Part shown: positions 1 to 5,010 of the stretch, piece after piece | How positions within the stretch are numbered: position 1 is the stretch's first letter | How the letters are laid out: each line of letters starts with the position of its first letter | DNA from: Clostridiales bacterium UBA4653 | GTDB lineage: Bacteria > Bacillota > Clostridia > Oscillospirales > CAG-272 | NCBI GenBank assembly: GCA_002405565.1 | Contig: DHMB01000081.1 | Coordinates: 8,151-16,285 of the forward strand | Length of the DNA: 8,135 nt | Reading direction: 5' to 3' | The notes under the pieces: generated by a model | Seen by the model: only the letters and a program-made list of their open reading frames with translations | Databases searched by the model: none | What the model was told of the DNA's origin: nothing | Program-made: the position numbers and the translations under genes

Positions 1-24
1 ATTTACGCGAGAGGTGGAAACGGC

Positions 25-1086
25 ATGAAGAGCTCATACGCATTTATATCGTATTCGCGCAAGAACGAAGATGTTGTGAAAAAGATCGTAAAAGAGTTTG
101 AAGAGGAAGGGCAGAAGGTATTCATAGATTACAGGGATATCCCGCCGGGGAGCGTTTTTGCGGCGGAGATCGTTAAGGCGATAGAAAATTCGACATGTTG
201 TGTGCTCATGCTGTCCGACGAATCAAACAATTCCAATATGGTTCTGAATGAGGTGAACTCTGCGACAAATCACGATAAGGTGATAATTCCTCTCAAACTG
301 AATTCCGACGTGACTCCGTCAAAGGCGATGGAGTTCTACATCGGAAAGAACAACTGGATTGACTATGTCGACCGTGATTCTCTCAAACATCTGATATCTA
401 TAATAAGCTCGCTTGAAGGCGAAGAGAAAGAAAAAAGCGTCGTGTATAAAGGGCCGATTGTCCTGCCGACAGAAAAGATGAAGGAGATCGGATATGACAC
501 CAGACGCAGGGTCGTTGAAACTATAGAAATCGACTATCTGACGCTCGGCAATGCGCCGATGGAGTTTGTCATCGATTCGGAAATTGAGGGCGATCCCGAT
601 CAATGGATGGACTATGCAAACAACTACCCGGAGACGGCGTCATTTCTTGTTTCCGAGGACAAGGTTGTCGGTTATTCGCAGATAGAGCTTATAAGTCGTG
701 AGAATTATGACGAAATAATCTCCGGAAAGAAAATGATAGACGCCGATATGCAGGAGTTTTACGCTTTCGGCGGTAACTTCTGCTGTTACATAGCGATAAT
801 GCCCATTCTCTATGAACACGAAAATCAGGGGAACTACAAAATGCTCATGGATGACCTTTTTGCAAAATTGGTCAGGCTGAACAGAGAGAACTTTGTGACA
901 ATCGAGTCGCTCGGAATTTCGGTATATTCAAAATTTCTTGAGAAAATACTCGTGCAGCTCGGATTTGCATATGTCGGAAACAATCCCGCAAACGGAAGGA
1001 TATATGAGCTTGATCTTTCACGCGTGCGCGATAATAACATCATCAAAAGAGTTTATCCTGACTTTTATGAAATTTACGGGGTGTGA
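25..1086 (+). CDS. TIR domain protein with C-terminal GNAT-like domain
   Basis: 353 residues. Residues about 4-115 form a TIR domain: the strand A motif FISYSRKN (7-14), a Y-R-D-I-P-P-G segment (36-42) where TIR_2 proteins carry the BB loop, the helix with SDESNN, and the glutamate in VLNEV (E76) at the position of the catalytic NADase Glu. VIIPL then marks strand D and WIDY (111-114) the end. A linker (about 130-165) leads to a region resembling a GNAT fold: strands around VSEDKVVGYSQIEL (209-222), CCYIAIMPILYEHENQGNY with a degenerate acetyl-CoA loop (253-271), and a C-terminal LGFAYVGN motif (312-319). The acetyl-CoA loop lacks the full R/Q-x-x-G-x-G/A motif, so catalysis there is uncertain. 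The start is supported by GAGAGGTGG 8 nt upstream of ATG. The next gene follows without a gap, so the two are probably translationally coupled. TIR domains of this class either hydrolyse NAD+ or mediate assembly; the role here is not known. Confidence 0.88.
   Translation: MKSSYAFISYSRKNEDVVKKIVKEFEEEGQKVFIDYRDIPPGSVFAAEIVKAIENSTCCVLMLSDESNNSNMVLNEVNSATNHDKVIIPLKLNSDVTPSKAMEFYIGKNNWIDYVDRDSLKHLISIISSLEGEEKEKSVVYKGPIVLPTEKMKEIGYDTRRRVVETIEIDYLTLGNAPMEFVIDSEIEGDPDQWMDYANNYPETASFLVSEDKVVGYSQIELISRENYDEIISGKKMIDADMQEFYAFGGNFCCYIAIMPILYEHENQGNYKMLMDDLFAKLVRLNRENFVTIESLGISVYSKFLEKILVQLGFAYVGNNPANGRIYELDLSRVRDNNIIKRVYPDFYEIYGV
1078..1083 (+). promoter_or_regulatory. Ribosome binding site deciding the start of the tandem GNAT gene
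   Basis: GGGGTG lies 5 nt before the ATG at 1089, inside the last codons of the TIR-GNAT gene. It directly abuts the alternative in-frame GTG at 1083, which would leave that start with no usable spacing. The ATG is therefore preferred. Confidence 0.55.
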
Positions 1087-1088
1087 CT

Positions 1089-2177
1089 ATGCTGAAATAT
1101 GTTGAGATAGATAAAAGTCTTTTTGAGACAGCAAAAAGAATTCAGAACGAAATCTTTCCGGAACACGACGCGACGAAAAATTACGAGGAGGCAATCCTCC
1201 GGATTACGGACAATAAATATTATCTGATATCGGACGAAAATACGGGAGAATACGTCGGAATATCGGGGCTTTATTCGCTCCCGTCCGACCCAAGCTCCGC
1301 CTGGCTTGGCTGGTTCGGGATACTTTATGAGCACAGGAGAAAGCATTACGGAAGCGAGGCTCTGCGTATATTCGAGGATGAGGCGCGAAAGCTTGGCTAT
1401 CTTTATTGCCGTCTCTACGCCGATCGATTTGACAATGACGCAACACTTTCGTTTTATGAAAAAAACGGTTATACGTTCGAGGAGTACAGTAACCGTTCGG
1501 ATCCCGGCGGGTATGATTTTCCGATATTGATTGGCGGAAAGAGCCTTTCACAGTTGCCGCTTGAGCCATGGAACAGCAGAAATATAGGGCTGACTCCCCA
1601 GCTCTTTAAGCAAACGGGATTTGTTCCGCACAGGCTTGCGTCAAAAGATTTTGACGCCGTCACCGCGCTTTATAAGGATTGTTTTATGACGAATGAATAT
1701 TTCGCCGAGCAATTCGGTGAGACGAATCTTGAACATATTATGGATACATCTTTTCGAGATATGTTCCGTTATTGTATCGACAGCGGGTATTCCTTCGGCA
1801 TTTTCCGCGGCGATGAGCTTATTGCGTTTTCGCTCTGTTTCGACTTTTATGAGTTGAAGAAAACGGATCCGCGACAGTTCAACAATGTTTTCACAAGCGA
1901 CTATGATAATGCGGATTATCCGTACCAAACAGAGTTCCACGGCGAAGTTGACAAGCTGAAAAAGCCCGTTATGTATGTGCTGGCGGTTGCTGTCAGAAAT
2001 TCGGAGCGGGGAAAGGGAATCGCGAGCAGACTTGTCGACAATGTTATTCTTGAATACGGCGACTACACAATCATGAGCGATGTAACAAGCCCGTCGCTAC
2101 TCGGCATTTTCAGGAAAAGAGGCTTCGACATATTGCGTATAGACGACGGTTACAGCCTTGTTTACAGGGAGGTCTGA
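1089..2177 (+). CDS. Tandem GNAT-family N-acetyltransferase (two domains)
   Basis: 362 residues holding two acetyltransferase folds. Domain 1 (about 1-150) has the GEYVGISGLY strand pair (53-62), WFGILYEHRRKHYGSEAL (75-92) as the acetyl-CoA binding loop and helix, and the closing segment FYEKNGYTFEEY (122-133) typical of GNATs. Its loop reads R-R-K-H-Y-G, with His in place of the first glycine. Domain 2 (about 178-362) has GDELIAFSL (241-249), VLAVAVRNSERGKGIASRL (297-315) with a complete R-G-K-G-I-A motif, and FRKRGFDI (341-348). Domain 2 therefore looks competent for acetyl-CoA binding, while domain 1 may be weakened. The substrate cannot be told. The ATG lies 2 nt beyond the stop of the TIR-GNAT gene, so both are probably made from one message; a GTG start 6 nt earlier would overlap that stop by 4 nt. 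A strong terminator follows. Confidence 0.87.
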   Translation: MLKYVEIDKSLFETAKRIQNEIFPEHDATKNYEEAILRITDNKYYLISDENTGEYVGISGLYSLPSDPSSAWLGWFGILYEHRRKHYGSEALRIFEDEARKLGYLYCRLYADRFDNDATLSFYEKNGYTFEEYSNRSDPGGYDFPILIGGKSLSQLPLEPWNSRNIGLTPQLFKQTGFVPHRLASKDFDAVTALYKDCFMTNEYFAEQFGETNLEHIMDTSFRDMFRYCIDSGYSFGIFRGDELIAFSLCFDFYELKKTDPRQFNNVFTSDYDNADYPYQTEFHGEVDKLKKPVMYVLAVAVRNSERGKGIASRLVDNVILEYGDYTIMSDVTSPSLLGIFRKRGFDILRIDDGYSLVYREV

Positions 2178-2213
2178 GGCGGGCGCGGCAACCCGAAAAA
2201 TGATATATTGATG

Positions 2214-2259
2214 AAAAGCTCTGACATCCGAAAGCGGATGTCGGAGCTTTTTGCTTTTT
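2214..2259 (+). terminator. Rho-independent terminator after the GNAT gene
   Basis: The left arm (2214-2230) and right arm (2235-2251) pair over 17 positions, with one U-G wobble (2222:2243), around an AAAG loop (2231-2234). A T-rich run continues to 2259. This separates the TIR/GNAT unit from the alpha/beta hydrolase unit. Confidence 0.92.
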
Positions 2260-2263
2260 CCCA

Positions 2264-2292
2264 TTGACAATCAGACAAGGACGTGATATAAT
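2264..2292 (+). promoter_or_regulatory. Sigma-A promoter, consensus with extended -10
   Basis: The -35 box TTGACA (2264-2269) and -10 box TATAAT (2287-2292) are both perfect consensus with a 17-nt spacer. TG at 2284-2285, one base before the -10, gives an extended -10 element. Start of transcription is expected near 2299, giving a leader of about 40 nt before the hydrolase ATG. A perfect promoter like this usually needs a repressor, consistent with the palindromes that overlap it. Confidence 0.92.
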
Positions 2293-2307
2293 ATATCAAA
2301 TGATATA
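2284..2307 (+). promoter_or_regulatory. Candidate repressor operator of alternating TGATATA half-sites
   Basis: TGATATA at 2284-2290 pairs with TATATCA at 2292-2298 (1-base centre). The same TATATCA pairs with a second TGATATA at 2301-2307 (2-base centre). Three half-sites in alternating orientation therefore cover the -10 box and the predicted transcription start. Related sequence appears at 2315-2326 (TGATATTTGATA), and a single TGATATA lies upstream of the terminator at 2201-2207. The position suits a repressor that blocks polymerase. The binding protein is not in the window and its family is not identified. AT-richness means some of the symmetry could be chance. Confidence 0.6.
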
Positions 2308-2339
2308 TATTACCTGATATTTGATAGGAGGCAAGCCTT

Positions 2340-3038
2340 ATGGAAAAGATAATTCCGGGCGGTGCGCCCGCCGTTGTCCATGGAGAAAAGTCCGATTCCG
2401 TGTTTATATTCGTGCACGGGCAGGGCGGCAGCAAGGATGAAGCACGGAGGTTTGCGGATGTTGCGGAGCCGCTCGGCTTTCAGGTGCTTGCAATCGACCT
2501 TCCGGGTCACGGAGAACGGACTGACGCGGAAAAATTTGTTCCGTGGGAGGCGGTGCCGGAGCTCTGCGCGGTTATGCGCTATGCAAAAAACCGATGGAAA
2601 CATATATCCGTCCGCGCGATAAGTATCGGGGCGTGGTTTTCGCTTCTTGCCTTTGCCGGCGAAACAATCGAAAAATGCCTGTTTTCATCGCCTCTGCTCG
2701 ATATGGAAAATATGATTTTGTCGATGATGGCATTTGACGGTGTGACGGAGGAACGGTTGAGAAATGAAAAAGAGATAGTCGGCTCTTTCGGTCGGATGCT
2801 TTCATGGGATTATCTCGAATGGGCGAGAAGTCACCATGTCCATGCGATAGGCCGCCGGACGGACATTCTTTATGCCACAGGTGATGAGATGATACCGAGG
2901 GAGACAGTCGACCGCTTTGCGGCGGAAAACAACTGCAGGCTTACGCTTTATCATGGCGGTCAGCATTGGCTTCACACGGATGAAGAACTTGACTTTATGA
3001 AAAACTGGGAGACTGCCGCCATTGCGGAAAACCGGTAA
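2340..3038 (+). CDS. Alpha/beta hydrolase family protein
   Basis: 232 residues, small for this fold and without a large cap or a signal peptide, so probably cytoplasmic. The order of motifs is typical: FIFVHGQGG (22-30), the oxyanion-hole turn; DLPGHGER (53-60); the nucleophile elbow A-I-S-I-G with Ser95 (93-97); the acid Asp182 in ATGDEMIP (179-186); and the catalytic His209 in GGQHW (206-210). The elbow has Ala in place of the usual first Gly of G-x-S-x-G, a known variation in short hydrolases. It likely hydrolyses an ester or similar small substrate, which cannot be named. AGGAGG at 2326-2331 sits 8 nt before the ATG. The gene is driven by the consensus promoter and palindromic operator just upstream and is followed 48 nt later by the membrane protein gene. 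Confidence 0.9.
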   Translation: MEKIIPGGAPAVVHGEKSDSVFIFVHGQGGSKDEARRFADVAEPLGFQVLAIDLPGHGERTDAEKFVPWEAVPELCAVMRYAKNRWKHISVRAISIGAWFSLLAFAGETIEKCLFSSPLLDMENMILSMMAFDGVTEERLRNEKEIVGSFGRMLSWDYLEWARSHHVHAIGRRTDILYATGDEMIPRETVDRFAAENNCRLTLYHGGQHWLHTDEELDFMKNWETAAIAENR

Positions 3039-3086
3039 CCAAAAGACGTAAATTACCCGTTTTCGGGTCAGTATAAGGAGAAAAAT

Positions 3087-3662
3087 ATGAAGACACTCAA
3101 TATTATTCAGACGCTTTCAAAAATCGGCAGAATACTGAGCAAGATAGTGTTCGTTTGCTGCGTTGTCGCATTTTGCATGTGCGCGGTCAGTCTTGCGTTG
3201 CTGCCGTTCGGATTTGAAATGATTGAGCTTGGCGGCGTCACAATCAATGGGCTTCTGAGCCGGTTCGGAGACTCCGAAGTCAGCGTTTCGTTTATTTACG
3301 CTGCCGTTTCGTCCGCAATGATTGTCTGCGCGGGCGAGGCTGTTGTCTCAAAGTTTGCGGAATGTTATTTCAAAAGGGAAGTGAATGACGGCACGCCGTT
3401 TACCATTGAAGGCGCGGGACAGCTAATGCGTCTCGGCATAATTTCAATAAGCGTTTCGATTGGCGCGGAGGTGCTCGCCGCGATTGTTTCGGATGTAATT
3501 TTCAAATACGGCGGCGATACGCTTGCCGCGGATTACGGTGACATCAGCTTCGGCGGGAACATATCCATCGGAATTATGTTTATCGTCATGTCGCTTTTGT
3601 GCAGATACGGGGCGGAAAGGGAGCTTGCCGCGCACGATAAAAATGACGGAGAAAACGCCTGA
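3087..3662 (+). CDS. DUF2975-like four-helix membrane protein
   Basis: 191 residues with four predicted membrane helices, about 17-40, 66-88, 114-138 and 156-175. The segment D-G-T-P-F-T (101-106), followed by an amphipathic stretch and a helix beginning LGIIS (116-120), resembles the conserved core of DUF2975 proteins. So does the YGAE (174-177) after the last helix. Function of that family is not established. Many members sit next to a small Cro/C1-type regulator, but none is seen downstream here. AAGGAG at 3075-3080 lies 6 nt before the ATG. It probably shares the upstream hydrolase promoter, because the 48-nt gap holds only a weak 5-bp hairpin. A strong terminator lies about 65 nt beyond the stop. 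Confidence 0.75.
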   Translation: MKTLNIIQTLSKIGRILSKIVFVCCVVAFCMCAVSLALLPFGFEMIELGGVTINGLLSRFGDSEVSVSFIYAAVSSAMIVCAGEAVVSKFAECYFKREVNDGTPFTIEGAGQLMRLGIISISVSIGAEVLAAIVSDVIFKYGGDTLAADYGDISFGGNISIGIMFIVMSLLCRYGAERELAAHDKNDGENA

Positions 3663-3726
3663 AAAATGATCAGGCTCATACACTTTTTGCTTGATTTTCG
3701 CGCTCTTACGGAAACAATGCAATATC

Positions 3727-3759
3727 AAAAATCGCTTTGCGTCCGCAAGGCGATTTTTT
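3727..3759 (+). terminator. Rho-independent terminator after the membrane protein gene
   Basis: The left arm (3727-3740) and right arm (3745-3758) pair over 14 positions, with one U-G wobble, around the loop GTCC (3741-3744). The T-run is at 3754-3759. The A-run at 3727-3731 makes the hairpin nearly symmetric, so it might also act on the opposite strand. Confidence 0.92.
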
Positions 3760-3870
3760 GTTACCAAATAAGGAAAAACATGACCGAAATAGTATTGAAA
3801 CGTACGGATTTTGGCTGTGTTGTCACGCGGGTAAAATAAAAGGCGAATTTATGAAAAAACAGTCGAAATA

Positions 3871-3911
3871 TGTACTACAAATTCTTGACAAAAGGCGAAA
3901 AGTGTAGTACA
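3871..3911 (+). promoter_or_regulatory. Paired TGTA-N-TACA operator sites bracketing a promoter
   Basis: TGTACTACA (3871-3879) lies 5 nt upstream of the -35 box and TGTAGTACA (3903-3911) overlaps the -10 box. The two are exact inverted copies of each other, and each is itself a TGTA-N-TACA palindrome. Centres are 32 bp apart, about three helical turns, so two dimers would sit on the same face of the DNA. The layout suggests a repressor that closes this promoter. The TACTACA half-site recalls BlaI/MecI-type operators, but there the dyad is contiguous (TACTACA then TGTAGTA), so no family is assigned. Confidence 0.68.
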
Positions 3912-3913
3912 AT
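3885..3913 (+). promoter_or_regulatory. Sigma-A promoter of the YbjN-TIR-RtcB gene run
   Basis: TTGACA (3885-3890) and TACAAT (3908-3913) are separated by 17 nt. Transcription should begin near 3920, giving a leader of about 130 nt before the YbjN-like gene. The palindromes at each end imply control by a dimeric regulator. Confidence 0.88.
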
Positions 3914-4052
3914 AAAAACGTCAGTGGAGCAGTTGGTACAGAAAAGCATTTTTGTGCTGCAAGGAAGTCAAGGAATTTCCGTCAATATCATCTGCAAAAT
4001 TGACAAAATCAATCAATTTGCCAAAATAACAATTTAACGGAGGAACAGAAAA

Positions 4053-4529
4053 ATGGCAGAAGCAAACATGATTAAAGCAAAACAGATGTACGCAAGAGTC
4101 GTTGAGGCGTTTGACGGGAAGGGATGGCGTTATCAGGAGCACGAGGACGAGCTCCGCGTTGATATCAGCTTTGGTACGGATGATCTTCCGGTTGAAATGC
4201 GTGTCCGTATTTCTCCCAAGATCGAAGCAATCTGCGTCACCGCGCCCATGTCGTTCAAAATGCCGGAGGACAAAAGACTTGACGGCGCGATTGCCGTTTG
4301 CGTCGCAAATTACGGTTTAATCTGCGGCGGATTTGATTACGACATAAACGACGGAGAGATCAGATACAGACTCTCGCTTCTTTATACGGATACGGATGTT
4401 TCCTGCGAAGCCATCACGGATATGATAGGGCTTACCGTTTCAACGTCCGACGATTATAACGACAAATTTTTCATGCTTGCGAAGGGCATGATGACTATTG
4501 AAGATTTTGTCGCAAAGGAAAACGAATAA
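4053..4529 (+). CDS. YbjN-like domain protein
   Basis: 158 residues, no signal peptide or membrane helix. The arrangement of an N-terminal helix, alternating strands (RYQEHEDELRVDISF 26-40; EMRVRISPKIEAICVTAP 48-65), a helix with AVCVANYG (81-88), then GGFDYDINDGEIRYRLSL (92-109) and a C-terminal acidic segment DDYNDKFFMLAKG (133-145), resembles YbjN/PF10722-type proteins. These share a fold with type III secretion chaperones and are usually thought to bind other proteins. The biochemical role is not established. GGAGG at 4039-4043 lies 9 nt before the ATG. It is the first gene after the operator-controlled promoter; a 105-nt gap with a GC-rich hairpin separates it from the next gene. Confidence 0.72.
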   Translation: MAEANMIKAKQMYARVVEAFDGKGWRYQEHEDELRVDISFGTDDLPVEMRVRISPKIEAICVTAPMSFKMPEDKRLDGAIAVCVANYGLICGGFDYDINDGEIRYRLSLLYTDTDVSCEAITDMIGLTVSTSDDYNDKFFMLAKGMMTIEDFVAKENE

Positions 4530-4541
4530 AAATATATTGCC

Positions 4542-4576
4542 TGCGCGGGATGACCGGAAAAGCGTCATCCCGCGTA
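4542..4576 (+). other. GC-rich intergenic hairpin without a U-tract
   Basis: Arms 4542-4554 and 4564-4576 pair over 13 positions (one G-U), with an uninterrupted 11-bp core, around a 9-nt loop. No T-run follows, so it is unlikely to be an intrinsic terminator. It may act as an RNA processing or 3'-end stabilising element that sets different mRNA levels for the YbjN-like gene and the genes after it. Confidence 0.7.
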
Positions 4577-4604
4577 AGCGGAAAAGCGAATACAGAAAGG
4601 AGTC

Positions 4605-4632
4605 ATCGAAAAAGTATAATCGAAAAAGTTTG
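4605..4632 (+). repeat. 14-nt tandem duplication in the leader of the small coiled-coil gene
   Basis: The unit ATCGAAAAAGTATA (4605-4618) is followed directly by ATCGAAAAAGTTTG (4619-4632), with 12 of 14 positions identical. It lies between a good Shine-Dalgarno (AGAAAGGAG, 4594-4602) and the ATG at 4635, spacing them about 32 nt apart. The junction of the units creates TATAAT (4615-4620), which has no good -35 partner at 17 nt. Confidence 0.7.
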
Positions 4633-4634
4633 AA

Positions 4635-4982
4635 ATGAGCAATACGGATGATAGAAAATTTATTATTGACGACGTTATTGAGAAGGAAAAATCCAGGAAT
4701 CGCGAATTGCGTGACGCGCTCAGCCGAGAGCTTGATGAACTGCCGAAGGGGTCGCTTGTCATCCGCGAGGTGGACGGAAGAAAGTATTGCTATCTGAGAT
4801 ACAGAGAGGGGAAAAAAGTAATAACGAAATATGCCGGAACATGGCGGAAGACAGATGAGATAAAGGACATGATAGACCGCCGGAGAGTGCTTGCGGACGA
4901 AATAAAAAATCTTGACGATGAGTTTGAAAAAATAGAGAAGGTCGAATCCGTTCTTGGTAAACCGGAGGAAGAAACAAGATAA
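4635..4982 (+). CDS. Small charged coiled-coil protein (DUF6788-like)
   Basis: 115 residues, highly charged. A helical N-terminus (13-36) leads into LPKGSLVIREVDGRKYCYLRYREGKKVITKYAG (36-68), which resembles the core found in small Firmicute proteins annotated DUF6788 and is probably a compact beta unit. A C-terminal helix (72-106), rich in Glu, Lys and Asp with heptad-like hydrophobics, could form a coiled coil. Function unknown; nucleic-acid or protein binding are both plausible. No Shine-Dalgarno is correctly placed before the ATG: the nearest, at 4594-4602, is about 32 nt away across a 14-nt tandem repeat. No alternative in-frame ATG, GTG or TTG lies between a stop at 4617-4619 and 4635. 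The following TIR gene starts 28 nt after the stop, which suggests a shared transcript. Confidence 0.72.
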   Translation: MSNTDDRKFIIDDVIEKEKSRNRELRDALSRELDELPKGSLVIREVDGRKYCYLRYREGKKVITKYAGTWRKTDEIKDMIDRRRVLADEIKNLDDEFEKIEKVESVLGKPEEETR

Positions 4983-4998
4983 CATTGAAAGAAGAGAC

Positions 4999-5003
4999 AG
5001 GAG
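4999..5003 (+). promoter_or_regulatory. Ribosome binding site deciding the TIR-TPR start
   Basis: AGGAG lies 7 nt before the ATG at 5011. An upstream in-frame TTG at 4954 would overlap the preceding gene and has no Shine-Dalgarno. The extra residues it would add are polar and unlike the rest of the protein. Confidence 0.85.
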
Positions 5004-5010
5004 AACAGCA

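Larger units (their letters stand above)
3663..4052 (+). other. 390-bp intergenic region with terminator, promoter and leader
   Basis: Contents in order: a non-coding stretch; the terminator at 3727-3759; two very short reading frames with weak Shine-Dalgarno-like sequences (3780-3839, 19 residues; 3851-3907, 18 residues), neither recognisable; the paired palindromes and promoter at 3871-3913; and a leader of about 130 nt. The leader contains an AU-rich 7-bp hairpin (AAATTGA 3997-4003 with TCAATTT 4013-4019) about 20 nt before the ribosome site. No known riboswitch or tRNA is recognised. Confidence 0.6.

Noticed and set aside
1083..1085. GTG start for the tandem GNAT gene
   Set aside because: The only G-rich ribosome-site-like sequence directly abuts it; the ATG at 1089 has workable spacing.
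3055..3068. ACCCG/CGGGT hairpin between the hydrolase and membrane protein genes as a terminator
   Set aside because: Only 5 bp with a TTTT loop and no U-tract after it; it may at most modulate the downstream gene.
3871..3911. Assignment of the TACTACA/TGTAGTA sites to a BlaI/MecI repressor
   Set aside because: Half-sites are separated by 23 bp and are better described as two TGTA-N-TACA palindromes; no blaI or blaR1 gene is in the window.
3922..3990. tRNA-like stretch: GGAGCAGTTGGTA resembles a tRNA D-arm
   Set aside because: No T-loop (GTTCGAA-type), no acceptor pairing and no proper anticodon arm follow; it lies in the leader just after a promoter.
4954..5010. TTG start 19 codons upstream for the TIR-TPR gene
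   Set aside because: It lies inside the preceding gene and lacks a Shine-Dalgarno, whereas the ATG at 5011 has AGGAG at 7 nt.
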